Assembly (NCBI GenBank): GCA_037176905.1
Contig: JBBBWG010027057.1
Coordinates: forward strand, 1 to 26,022
DNA: 26,022 nucleotides
Source of the DNA: Azolla pinnata
Lineage: Eukaryota; Streptophyta; Polypodiopsida; Salviniales; Salviniaceae
Direction of reading: 5' to 3'
The position numbers and the translations under genes are program-made. Below, piece after piece: positions 1-11,376 of the stretch. The notes below the pieces were generated by a model. That model did not search any database. It was not told the origin of the DNA and was given only the letters and a program-made list of their open reading frames with translations. Every line of letters starts with the position of its first letter. Position 1 is the first letter of the stretch.

Positions 1-275
1 TGCGCATCACATGCATGCCCACGCACGCGTACATGCGCATCACATGCATGCCCACGCACGCGTACATGCGCATCACACGCATGCCCATGCACCCACGCAT
101 GCCAATGCACGCATACATACATGCATGCCGATGCATGCATACCATGCGTACAACGCACATGCCGATGCATGCGTTTGAACGCCCGCACATGCATACCCAT
201 GCGCAGCATACATGCCAATGCATGCATGCATGCATGAGTGCGTGCGTGCATTACATACATTCACGCACGACATGC
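1..275. repeat. ATGC-rich low-complexity tandem repeat
   Basis: Short units such as CATGCATGCCCACGCACGC and TACATGCGCATCACATGC recur with small variations from the first base to about 275. Purines and pyrimidines alternate over long stretches and many units are self-complementary. Long reading frames here (for example Cys/His/Met-rich ones on both strands) come from the repeat and are not genes. The array probably begins outside the window. Confidence 0.85.
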
Positions 276-1045
276 ATGTTACCGATCACCTGCCGGCTCT
301 CATGCATCATCAGATGCTGTCGTCGCCAAACTGATCATTTTCTCGGCTCCTTCTTAGACTTAGAAAGGGATCTTTATGGGGACGAAAGCCACCGTTTCTT
401 TATGTTTTACTTGCTTTTTCTGGTAATGGCAACGGAGAAGCAGCGCATCGTGATCACTTAAGTTTGCGTCTATGTGGTGAGGATCTGCATGGAGAAATGG
501 CCGCGAGAGCTCGCGGAGGAGGAAATGGGGTTTCATTGCGACGAAGCTCTGTTTGTTGCGCGTAGCTCCAATAAGATCCCGCTTTTAAATTACCACCGAC
601 GTATCTGGAAGATCTTGGCCAATTCTGTAGATGTCTTTATTTGACGAGGTTGGAAAACTAGTCAAAAGAAGAAGAAGAAGTAGTAGTAGTAGTAGAGCCC
701 CCTTACTTTGACCTTTCCTTTTTTTTTCCCCAAAACTTATATTGTCAATTAGTTATCAGCCAAATGGCTACAATAACCCAAATGGGGAATCCATATAGCT
801 ATATCGTTACGGATCTCAAACAAATGAGAATGATACCATTGTTTATAGAACATATCATGGGTTGAATGATCAGAAATGCTATCATATCGGCCTTTCAGAG
901 CACGAACAATTATGGACCAAATTTCCTTAGCTGCATCAGTAGGAGGCACTGATTTGTTGTCAAAGACTTTGGCGCATTTGGGCTTCCGCATCACCCACAT
1001 AAGCAGAAACACTAATCTTTACATTCATTGGCCTTGATGGCACAA
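276..1045. other. Gene-free stretch upstream of the HVA22-like gene
   Basis: No exon with recognisable homology is seen. The stretch has a short GAA/GTA triplet run at about 670-695 (GAAGAAGAAGAAGTAGTAGTAG). An 87-codon open frame on the minus strand (1012-749) has ordinary amino-acid composition but I do not recognise it. It could be a decayed transposon fragment or chance. Confidence 0.5.
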
Positions 1046-1067
1046 CTAGGATGTTATTACGCCAGGG

Positions 1068-1525
1068 ATCCATCCATCCATCCATCTACATGGCACAATA
1101 TGTACATACGCACACATACATGCATGCATGCACAAATGCATCCTTAGCATGCACAAATGCATCCTTAGCATGCACAAATGCATACATGCATAGGTACATG
1201 TATCCACACATGCATGCATGCACACACAAATGCATCCGTAGCATCCATAGATACATACATACGGATGGATACATGCATCCACACATGCATGCATGCATGC
1301 ACACATAAATGCATCCTTAGCATACCGAGATACATACATGCATAGGTACACAGATGGATACATGTATCCACACATGCATGCATGCATGCACACACAAATG
1401 CATCCTTAGCATGCATAGATACATACATGCATAGGTACACCGATGGGATACATGCACCCACACATGCATGCATACAATCCATGCATACACATTCTAGCAT
1501 ACAAACGCATATACATACATACACC
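1068..1525. repeat. CATGCATG/CATACATA minisatellite with a 76-90 bp period
   Basis: Four tandem units can be followed by the shared phrase (T/C)ATCCACACATGCATGCATG or its variant ACCCACACATGCATGC, at about 1201, 1276, 1365 and 1455. Each unit also has AAATGCATCC(T/G)TAGCAT, GATACATACAT and GGATGGATACATG or a close variant. A shorter subrepeat (GCACAAATGCATCCTTAGCAT) is repeated at 1130-1180. Many units contain CATGCATG, the RY/Sph-type motif. The array ends about 110 bp before the HVA22-like start codon, so it may lie inside the promoter or 5' leader. Confidence 0.85.
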
Positions 1526-1613
1526 ATACTCTGCACCTCAGCTCTCGTTTTGTGATCGGAGCAAATCCGCAAGATCTCTGTTCTCCAATCCGAGAAACCC
1601 CAATTCGTTGCAC

Positions 1614-1638
1614 AGCAGAGAGAGAGAGAGAGGGGGGG
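1614..1638. repeat. (GA)n tract followed by a G run in the 5' leader
   Basis: A CAGAGAGAGAGAGAGAG run followed by seven G residues directly abuts the HVA22-like ATG. GA tracts are common in plant 5' leaders and core promoters, and this one is likely transcribed. Confidence 0.7.
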
Positions 1639-3658
<2,020 letters not shown>

Positions 3659-5440
3659 CCATGTTTTCTAATGGTGTGTGAGGGTCGAGCAAAGAATCAC
3701 ATTGCATTGCATTGCATTGCTGATGAGTATCCCTTGCTGTAACCGACGGTCTGTTCAGGTCGCATAGAGTTTTGATGTATCTAAATGTAGAAAATTATAG
3801 TTCACTCTTATTTGATTTTCATGTTTCTCAAGGGGAAGTTAAAAAAGGCATGTGTCGAGGTTTCTATGTTCTAGAAAACCCACATATGTGTATGTACTAC
3901 TTTTAATGCCCCCACTGTTAACACCAACTCTTACCCATCTTCAGGTGTTAAACTAAGTAGCTTGTGATGACCCTTTGATGACCCTTTGATGTAAAAATAA
4001 ATTGTGGAATGTCTTCTGAAATCATCTGCATCTGGATCTGTGCATACGATCTGGTCTCAGAAAACATGGAAGTTTCATTCAGGGCAGGGCAGAAACTGGT
4101 ATTTTCATCATTACGTAAATATAATGGAATTAGTGTTCTGTACAGAAGCTCCGCAAGTAAGTTAATGGGTATCACCGTATTTGCTCAATATTTTTGAACA
4201 TGTATATGTTCCCTCTACTGTTGCTCATGCATGTGAGAAGAGCTCCAATTATGTTTTGAGAAGTGATGCAGAGATCACTAGAAAGTTTTTGAAGGAGCTT
4301 CAAAGCTGATCATCCTTCATAGTTTTGGATATTCAGACTTCCAGATATCCAGAGACATAATTATTAGTGTGTCAAATACCTCCAACTTCCAAGAGCTCCA
4401 ACTATATGAGTTGATGGGCATATTTCAGCCCTAATTGATGGCCTTATGATGATGTCTCAATCCTAACTGGCTCTGTTAGTTATTGAACACATGCTTGTGC
4501 CACAAACCAAGCTGTGTACATGATCGCGATTAGCATGAGATTGTGTTTTCCTAGAGAAGATGCTTACACCGATTCCCAAGCTGGATCTGTAGGAAGCTTG
4601 GTGGAGTATGTGAACTCTTTGGGATATTATGTTCCAGCTGTGATCAGAGTTGAATCTCAATCCCGATTTAAGAAGTAATGGGCACAAAAAGTACAGGGCA
4701 GATGCCCAAACTGTTCAGATGGTTTTGTTTATGGTTGTGATCAGTAGGAAACAAGTCTGAATATACAGGATCTGCGCGGAAATACAGTTTTTTTACTGGT
4801 TTCCTGTTGCCTTCCACCATGTTTTGCTTTTGCTTGAAATTCATGGCTTGTTAGGGGTTCATCGCAGCCTCTTTGACAATGAGGAAAGAAAATTAGAACA
4901 GCTAGATTTGGGGAGGGCTACTAAATGCAGGAAGAGGGGGCTGGAGCTCCTCATCTCCTGCAGATCATATGGTCTTCATGGAACTGGTTTGTATCATCTC
5001 CTGCATCAGATGAAGCATGTCTTCATTGGAACTTGGTTAACAACATGGAACTGGGTTAAACAATCAGAAAGCTTGGTGATTTTCACAGCTTTCAAAAGCC
5101 ATTCAGATTTTACTGGTTCCAAAACAGGAAGCTACTACTACTACTACTATTACTACTGCTACATTTGGATGAAGAAATGCCATCACATATTGCAAATTAA
5201 GGCCATGGCAGCTCCCCCAACCACAGCTGACATGACCCGGAAAGAGCAAGTCAATGCAAAGGAAAGATGGCGACACTTCAACCTACTTCATATATGATTG
5301 TGTGGTGCAATTGCGCAAAGGTCTTCTTCTCCGAAAGATCCGATTCCCCGATGTCCGAGGTCAAACAGCTAGTCTGCTTCATACAATCGCATGATATTTG
5401 CAGATCGATCTCTGCGGTGCGGCCCATGGAAGCTTCCTCG
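3659..5440. other. Gene-free stretch downstream of the HVA22-like gene
   Basis: This begins with the 3' UTR. It contains a pentanucleotide run (CATTGCATTGCATTGCATTGC, about 3700-3720), a duplicated TGATGACCCTT phrase near 3966-3988, and a TAC/CTA triplet microsatellite at about 5132-5160. Open frames of 75-157 codons occur on both strands, but none shows a recognisable domain and the longest (+ 4824-5297) owes part of its length to the TAC repeat. I see no gene here. Confidence 0.5.
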
Positions 5441-5577
5441 GCTTCCTTCTTCTTCTTCTCCTTCTTCTTCTGTTTCGACTTTGCCCATCTTCTTGACTTT
5501 CCATCAACAGAAGAGGTCTGATTGCATGCCTTAACGGCTTGCAAGAAGAAGAAGAAGAAGAAGAAGAAGAAGAAGAA
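5440..5577. repeat. TTC and GAA triplet microsatellites
   Basis: A TTCTTCTTCTCC-type pyrimidine run lies at 5443-5472. A nearly pure GAA run of about 33 bases lies at 5541-5575. The two are of opposite strand sense and about 70 bp apart, so they could pair as an imperfect hairpin. Confidence 0.85.
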
Positions 5578-6150
5578 TCAAAAGAAGATCTTGACCAATG
5601 ATCCCAAAGTCAACCACCCAAATTAAGTGAAAGTCCAAGAGCTTTTGCGACGGGGCAAGGACTTCTGCAGCTTAATCGAAGAATCGACATTTCATCGTTC
5701 TTTGCTTCTTGTCTTCGCGCTAGAACCTCGAATCGAACCTGCGTTCCATCAATAGAGAGAGAGAGACTCGTCGTTCCAATCAGGGGGCTACAAAGAGGAC
5801 CTTCTTGTAAGGCGAATCGTTTAAACTGTGGCCTGTTCGAGCACGCGGCCGCGAATGTTTTTGTACTGTTCCAGGCGGGGCCGATGCTCGGAATCAAGCT
5901 CTTTTTTTTTTTGTCTAAGAAGGCGAATCGAAAGTTCCGTGCATTAATTGGAGTCTTTTGTCCACAGTTTATCTGTTCTGGCTTTGAAAATTTCTGGAAC
6001 CCTGTGGCCAACGTATGATAAGGAAAAAGGAGAATCAAAGGACAAAAGCAACAACAACAACAACATCAAGAAGAATAACAACAACGGAAGTGTCAAGAAT
6101 TGCATGAAGAAAGAAGCTCCTTAATTCAGAGTCCCCACGACCACCCTTGG
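5578..6150. other. Gene-free stretch with AAC-rich segment
   Basis: No exon is recognised. The minus-strand frame 6038-5610 has no family resemblance that I can see. An AACAACAACAACAACA run occurs at about 6049-6064 and again at 6078-6086. Confidence 0.45.
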
Positions 6151-6154
6151 CTCG

Positions 6155-6335
6155 AAAGACCAATAATCGGGATCGCAAAGGCCAATCGAATCGACCTCAG
6201 GACCGGTAATCGGGGGTCGGAAGACCAATCGGATCGACCGAAAGACCCAATAATCAAGATCGGAAGACTGATAAAATCGGATCGATGGGAAGACCGATAA
6301 AATCGGATCGATGGGAAGACCGATAAAACCGAGAC
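6155..6335. repeat. Degenerate minisatellite, youngest part with 26-bp period
   Basis: The units AAGACTGATAAAATCGG... and AAGACCGATAAAATCGG..., each ending in ATCGATGGG, are near-identical at 6264-6289 and 6290-6315, and a third begins at 6316. Upstream (6155-6263) the same theme appears in older, diverged form: GACCAATAATCGGGATCG, GACCGGTAATCGGGGGTCGG, GACCAATCGGATCGACCG and GACCCAATAATCAAGATCGG. The array therefore looks like a decaying repeat with a recent expansion at its right end. Confidence 0.8.
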
Positions 6336-6444
6336 GGAGTCGCGACGGAAGCGCATGCATGCTTCTTAACAGAAGACCTACAGGACTCGGGAATCCCAAA
6401 GACCCTCCAAAATCAAAAGCATGTTAGCATCTAATCAAACAAAC

Positions 6445-6452
6445 TATATATA
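6445..6452 (+). promoter_or_regulatory. Candidate TATA box for the hydrolase gene
   Basis: CTATATATAGGG lies about 265 bp upstream of the hydrolase ATG. It has a good plant TATA consensus. If used, transcription would start near 6480 and the leader would include the TTC/TTTC tract. No other TATA-like site was noted closer to the ATG. Confidence 0.4.
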
Positions 6453-6533
6453 GGGTAGATAGAGAGATCAGGGAGATGTACACATACATGTTTATGAAGA
6501 GATAATTAGCTAGTGTTTTTTTTCTTATTAGGG

Positions 6534-6572
6534 CGTTGGCAGGACTCGAACCCCGGACCTCTTGACCGCACA
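6534..6572 (-). other. tRNA-like 3' half / Pol III box B remnant
   Basis: Read on the minus strand, GGTCAAGAGGTCCGGGGTTC followed by GAGTCCTGCCAACGCC resembles the T-arm and acceptor side of a tRNA and contains an exact box B (GGTTCGAGTCC). The T stem is badly paired, no 5' half or box A is present (a GAA-rich tract replaces it), and an A-rich run follows. This fits a decayed tRNA-derived SINE or tRNA fragment, not a working tRNA. Confidence 0.3.
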
Positions 6573-6582
6573 TAAAGTCTTT

Positions 6583-6704
6583 CTTCTTCCTTTCTTCTTC
6601 TTTCTTCTTTGTTCTTTCTTCTTCTTTCTTCTTTCTTCTTCTTCTTTCTTCTTCTTTCTTCTTTCTTCTTTCTTCTTTCTTTCTTCTTTCTTTCTTCTTC
6701 TTCA
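6583..6704 (+). repeat. TTC/TTTC pyrimidine tract ending in a splice-acceptor-like CACAG
   Basis: About 120 bases of TTCTTC/TTTCTTC end in TTCTTCACAG|GGACTCATG. The start codon of the hydrolase lies seven bases after the AG. The tract could be a long pyrimidine-rich leader, or the polypyrimidine tract of an intron in the 5' UTR. Long Phe/Leu/Ser or Lys/Glu frames through it come from the repeat. Confidence 0.85.
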
Positions 6705-6713
6705 CAGGGACTC

Positions 6714-9700
6714 ATGAGCTATGGCGAGCTCGCCCCCGCCATCGCCCCCGCGCCTTCCTCCGCCTCCGAGCTCATCATCCTCGGCTCCGGCTGCTCCTCC
6801 GGCGTCCCCAACCCTCGCTGCCTCATCGCCCCCCACCGCACCCCCTGCTCCGTCTGCCACAAAGCCATCGTCCCGCCCCTCGAATCCAACCCTAACTACA
6901 GGTATGCCCTCCGTGCTTCGCCTCTTTTCCTTCTTCTCTGCCCGATAGAATCCTCGCATACGTGCGCAATGTGGGCGATCTATGATGATACGAGTTTCCG
7001 TATTGCTGCTGCCTGTGCCTGTGCCTGTGCCAGTCTTCCTGTGCGTGCCATAAAGCTCCCCTCCCGCTCCTCGAATCCCGCCCTGATTACGGGGCATGCT
7101 GTCCGTGCTAGACCTCTTTCCCTCTTATCTATCGATAGAATTCTCGCATACATGCAATGTGGGCGATCAAAGATGATATAAAGTTGCGTACGAAGTGTGT
7201 GCCTGTGCCCCGTGCCTGCCACAAACCTACTGTTCCGCCCCCCCTCGAATCCGGGCCTAATTACAGGCATGCAGTCCGTGCTCGACCTCTTTCCCTCTTA
7301 TCTACCGACAGAATTCTTCACATACATGCAATGTGGGCGATCTAGGGATGATAAGTAGCATACGGTGTGCGAGTGCTTGTGTTGTAAATGGTGATGGTAT
7401 TTCTTGTGCATGTCTTATTAAGCTCATAAGAAGTGTGCTTCTCTTGCGCGATTCACTGTGTGTGTGTGAGGTATAAGATGGTAACGTCTGTCTCTATGTT
7501 TGATCATCGGGGACTGAACTTGGCTCGACATTTGTTGGAGACAAGCGATTGGAGCTATGTCCTCTGGTTCATCTGAGTCCTCTTTGTGTAGAACCTCAGA
7601 TTTATTTGTTTATTTCCTTAACCGTTTCTGTGGCCGAATTCCTGAGTTTTAACTCTTTGGGTGAGTGAAATGTTCACTATGCTTGACCAAGCTGTACAAC
7701 CGTACAGTTTGTTTACAACACCTGCTCTGTAGAACCAGATAGAGAAGCTTAAATGTTTTTGGACATAGTTTTTGGAGAACACACATTTGATATCACATTT
7801 TGGCATTTTAGATGTAATACATCTCTTCTTATCGACTTCCACGATGATGATGGCCAACGAAAATTCATCCAGATTGATGCTGGGAAGAACTTCAAAGAAC
7901 AAGTGCTACGCTGGTTTGTAGCTTATCAGATTCCACGTCTGGATGCTGTAAGATTCTTTACTCTTCATGGACAAGAATAAGCGTCTAAAGTTCAAGTGAT
8001 GATTCTATTTAGCAGATAGAACCATTGTGCTATTACTCGTTGCCAAGGAGATCGAATTCTCAAAGAATACGTTGCATTACTCGTTATGCTATTTACCAAA
8101 CATCATGAATAATCGTTCTTTATTATACTTGCCTAATACAGGGTCATCTGAAACAAAACTGTGTTCTCTGAAGTAAAAAATACTGACTCGATCAAAGTAT
8201 ACATACCAGACTAGGAAAAACAACAAGGGAATAGATGTGACTTCTGACATGCCTGTAGTCATGATCCATTACCAACTTTGTGATAGACTCAATTTTCTAC
8301 TTTCTGAATTGCAGGTCATCTTGACACATGAACATGCTGATGCTATTTTGGGCCTTGATGATATTAGAGGAGTACAACCAGTTAATGCATATAACCGCAT
8401 TGAGCCATTGCCAGTTTTTCTTACCAAGCACAGCATGACCAGGTTCTACTGAACTACTTTTTAGCATCATTTGTTAACTTAAGTCAATACTTCATACAAA
8501 ACATGATTCGATGCTTCACTAAGACTGGTGAATGTGTTTACAATCAGCGTCAAATGGAAATTCGCATACTTGGTGAATAAAGTCTTAAAAGAAGGTCAAG
8601 AGATAAGAAGAGTGGCTCAACTTGATTGGAGACTCATCGATCACGAATCTTCCTTTCAAGCAGCTGGTTTGGCATTCACTCCACTGCCAGTAAGCATTTG
8701 TTGACGCTACATTGGATTGTGATAGATAGAGAGAAAGATCCACCAAGCTGCTCATAGACGTGGATGGGAATTTCTAATTATCGATTGAAATGGAACATTA
8801 CCAGCTTGAACCGAATAACGATTGGGGAGGAAAATATGAGAAAGCATTCAATATGATGGCAACTGCAAATATCAATTGCATTGAAATGGGAAATATAATG
8901 TTAATATTAAATCTTATACATGTGTGTTAACCTGTTGCATCCGAATTATTGCATGTAACCATCTGTGAGGTTAGGAGAGCAATTCTGGTTGTTCATACAA
9001 CATTATTCGATGAGATATAGCCAAGAGAATTTTCTTGATGTTGTTTGTGCTTGCTTTCTCCATGTATTTAATTGGTCTGGCTTCCTCCTTTCTTCATTAA
9101 CTAATGCATTCAATTAGAAAGAGCTGGGCTGGGCTTTCCATGCATATTACTCCCAACTTATGTTCTTTTTTTGCCAGGTAAAACATGGTGAAGATTATAC
9201 ATCTCTAGGGTTTCTCTTTGGAAGGAAACAAAAAGTAGCTTACATTTCTGACGTCTCGCGTTTCTTAGAGAGCACAGAATATGGTTAGTTGCTTCCTAGT
9301 CATGTACAAGTTCGATTTTTGTGAAGATTAACCTTGGATTCTTATTATGGGATTGAAATTCTTGCAGCTATCTCAAAGAGTGGAGCAGGGCAAGTTGATT
9401 TGTTGATTCTTGACACACTTTACAAGGTTTCACATCCTCTCTCTAAACCTCTTGCACTAAATGCCATTATTCTTGCTTTCACTGAGGAAGTTATGAATGT
9501 CATCACGATGAATCAATCCTAGACTCAAGACCTGTTTCCAGAGTAAAGCCATGGGGAAAGCATGAATGAATATGCTTCCTACTACTTAGATCTATGTTTT
9601 TTAAAACCAAACATTGTGAGGTTCACAATAAATAGCTCACACAAGCAAGGTCCAGCTGGGTGAATAGGATAGGATAGAGTTTTGTTGTCCACGAGAGGCC

Positions 9701-10474
9701 AGTTTGACTCACGGGTAGAATTGAGATTAAGATCAAATTGATGCTACACACTATCTGGAAAGACAAGCACACAAAATGTCAGGGTTGCTTCCCTCCTGTT
9801 TTCAAAGCAATTACCTTCAATCAGCTTGTTTTGTGTCTCTTTGGCATCTCAGCAAGAATTCACATCACCCTCTGCGAAATGAACGGTCTCTGGGTATTTA
9901 TTGGAAGCCAATGCATATTCTCATGGGAAATGTTTTGTATGCAAATTTTGTAACTCTGATCTCCATTGTCTCATGGGGTTTGTGCTTTTTTCAGACTGGA
10001 AAACACAATACACATTTTTGTTTACCTGAGGTAGGTTTTTGTATCCTTTTGGGTGGTTTTTTGAACATGTATCATTCTATTCATTTTTCATGGTGGAACA
10101 AAATGTTACCATGGATGATATAGAACCAGGCAATAGTATGTGAAAACTAAGGTGTTCCGTTTGTATTTTGCAGAGTTTAGCTGCAGTTAAAAGATTGCAG
10201 CCAAAAAAAGCATTACTTGTGGGGATGACCCATGAATTCGACCATGACATCGACAATGAGCACCTCAAAGATTGGTCGAAAAGGCAAGCTCGTCAAGCAT
10301 TATACATTCCCTTCATGCATTTGCTTTTTAAAAGATGATGATGAACATCCAAAATGTATAAAGTTTCAGTTTACTGCTCTAAATCTATAAGATGATTGGA
10401 TGTCTTTCGTGTGCAGGGAGGGGCTCGATGTTCAGCTGGCATTTGATGGGTTAAGAATTCCCATCGACTTATGA
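6714..10474 (+). CDS. PhnP-like metallo-beta-lactamase-fold hydrolase, 9 coding exons, 320 aa
   Basis: Coding exons are 6714-6901, 7812-7947, 8315-8442, 8548-8689, 9178-9283, 9368-9426, 9995-10030, 10174-10283 and 10417-10474. Phases close to 320 codons plus TGA. I recognise a plant member of the MBL-fold family annotated as putative hydrolase and related to bacterial PhnP phosphodiesterases. Seen: GSGCSSGVP at 24-32; Cys36, Cys45 and Cys48 (PCSVCHK), a plausible structural zinc site as in PhnP; the metal motif THEHADAILGLDD at 112-124, where the last His of HxHxDH is Ala; KHGEDY at 200-205; YISDVSR at 220-226, whose Asp223 is the expected bridging ligand; and MTHEFDH at 283-289 with the last His ligands. 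The substrate is unknown. Exon 7 is only 36 nt. Intron 8 has a GC donor (AG|GCAAGC). The exon 3 donor (AG|GTTCTA) is weak. Exon 1 is strikingly C-rich, unlike all later exons. The start is the first ATG in frame after the pyrimidine tract. The gene ends 0.9 kb from the convergent TRCF gene. Confidence 0.94.
6850..7350 (+). repeat. Triplicated exon 1/intron 1 junction of the hydrolase gene
   Basis: Three tandem copies share TGCC(A)C/TAAA...CTCGAATCC...TTACAGGCATGC..., CGACCTCTTTCCCTCTTATC, and CATACATGCAATGTGGGCGAT with local variation. TGCCA anchors are at 6855, 7046 and 7217 (spacing 191 and 171). Copy 1 is the real end of exon 1 and its donor. Copies 2 and 3 lie in intron 1 and still translate as CHKAPLPLLESRPDYG and CHKPTVPPPLESGPNYR, compared with CHKAIVPPLESNPNYR in the exon. 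The donor position reads GGTATGC in copy 1, GGGCATGC in copy 2 and AGGCATGC in copy 3. Confidence 0.9.
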
Positions 10475-11376
10475 CTTCATACAATTGTCTTATGTAATTA
10501 AATGTACAATCATATTTACCATTGCCCTATTTAATAAAATATCTGGTCTCTCATTTTTTACCTGATCTTATGTGCTATAATAACACAATCTAGGGAAAAA
10601 TGTACATCTATTTACTATCTTCAACCAATCACAAATCATTTACAGTTGGAAAATTGGACTTCAATCAGCAATTCTTTTGGCAAGTTTTCTATTCTCTGTT
10701 TCCATCCATGCGCAAAATCTTCAATATTGCAATCTGGCTAAAAACAGATCACAGCACGAGTGCTTAGAAGGCGTTTGTCCATCTGCTAACAATGATTTTC
10801 TATAGTGATGGCCCTAATCATTTCTGAGTAGCTCCTGCTCTCCAATTATTACATCTATATAATATATTGTACACATTCTATTCCTGCTTTTTTGCAAATC
10901 TCTGTCTCAAGTTAGTGGATATTTGCACACATGTTATGTAGATTCGGTACAATGAGTTCTGAACTGTATTTCCGGACTCACAATGTTTTATGAACAAGTA
11001 TTTGATGTCATATCATTTATCAAATGGTCATTTCGCCACAATGATTAATTAACTTTAAATAAAGAATTATGGAAGGATACAACAGAGAGGCGGGCATGCC
11101 TATCCCAGCACTATGACAGGAAGTATGTTCTGCACTCTGCTATATTTTGCTCACTTTATACCTCTGAACCAGGTTCGTGTCTTCGATGGTAGAATGGAAC
11201 TGGTTGGTGCTGGTTGGTGCTGAGGGAGTATCAAACTCTTTCAGCTTAATTGCCTGCTGAATAGCTTATGATGTGTGTTGACCTCTTTGAGTGATGTAAA
11301 AAATCTCCCCCGTTCCACATCTCGTGAAGGTGTACACAAGCTGTATATATAGATCTCTATAACTTGAAAATTCTCT
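10475..11376. other. Convergent intergenic region between the hydrolase and TRCF genes
   Basis: This is about 0.9 kb of AT-rich sequence holding the 3' UTRs of two genes that face each other. I see no further exon, repeat array or RNA gene. GGTTGGTGCTGGTTGGTGCTG at about 11201-11221 is a short local duplication. Confidence 0.6.
10533..10538 (+). terminator. Candidate polyadenylation signal of the hydrolase gene
   Basis: AATAAA lies 59 bp after the TGA in an AT-rich context (TTTAATAAAATAT). This is a normal distance for a plant 3' UTR, although plant signals are loosely defined. Confidence 0.45.

Noticed and set aside
749..1012. 87-codon minus-strand frame that might be a LINE or retrotransposon fragment
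   Set aside because: The composition looks protein-like (KEIWSIIVRALKG), but I cannot place it in a known reverse-transcriptase or zinc-finger region with confidence.
1..1530. CRISPR-like or regularly spaced repeat array
   Set aside because: There are no unique equal-length spacers. The units are continuous low-complexity DNA in a plant nuclear context.
4480..4678. Plus-strand stretch reading CATNQAVYMIA, loosely like a Copia RNase H segment
   Set aside because: Only a few residues agree. The catalytic His and following motifs are missing and no other polyprotein part is nearby.
4824..5297. 157-codon plus-strand open frame
   Set aside because: It includes a Tyr run from a TAC microsatellite, has no recognisable domain and no conserved splice context.
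5610..6038. 142-codon minus-strand frame
   Set aside because: No family resemblance, no start or splice context, and it runs through poly-T and GA repeats.
6534..6572. Functional tRNA gene on the minus strand
   Set aside because: Only a T-arm-like and acceptor-like half is present. The T stem does not pair and there is no 5' half.
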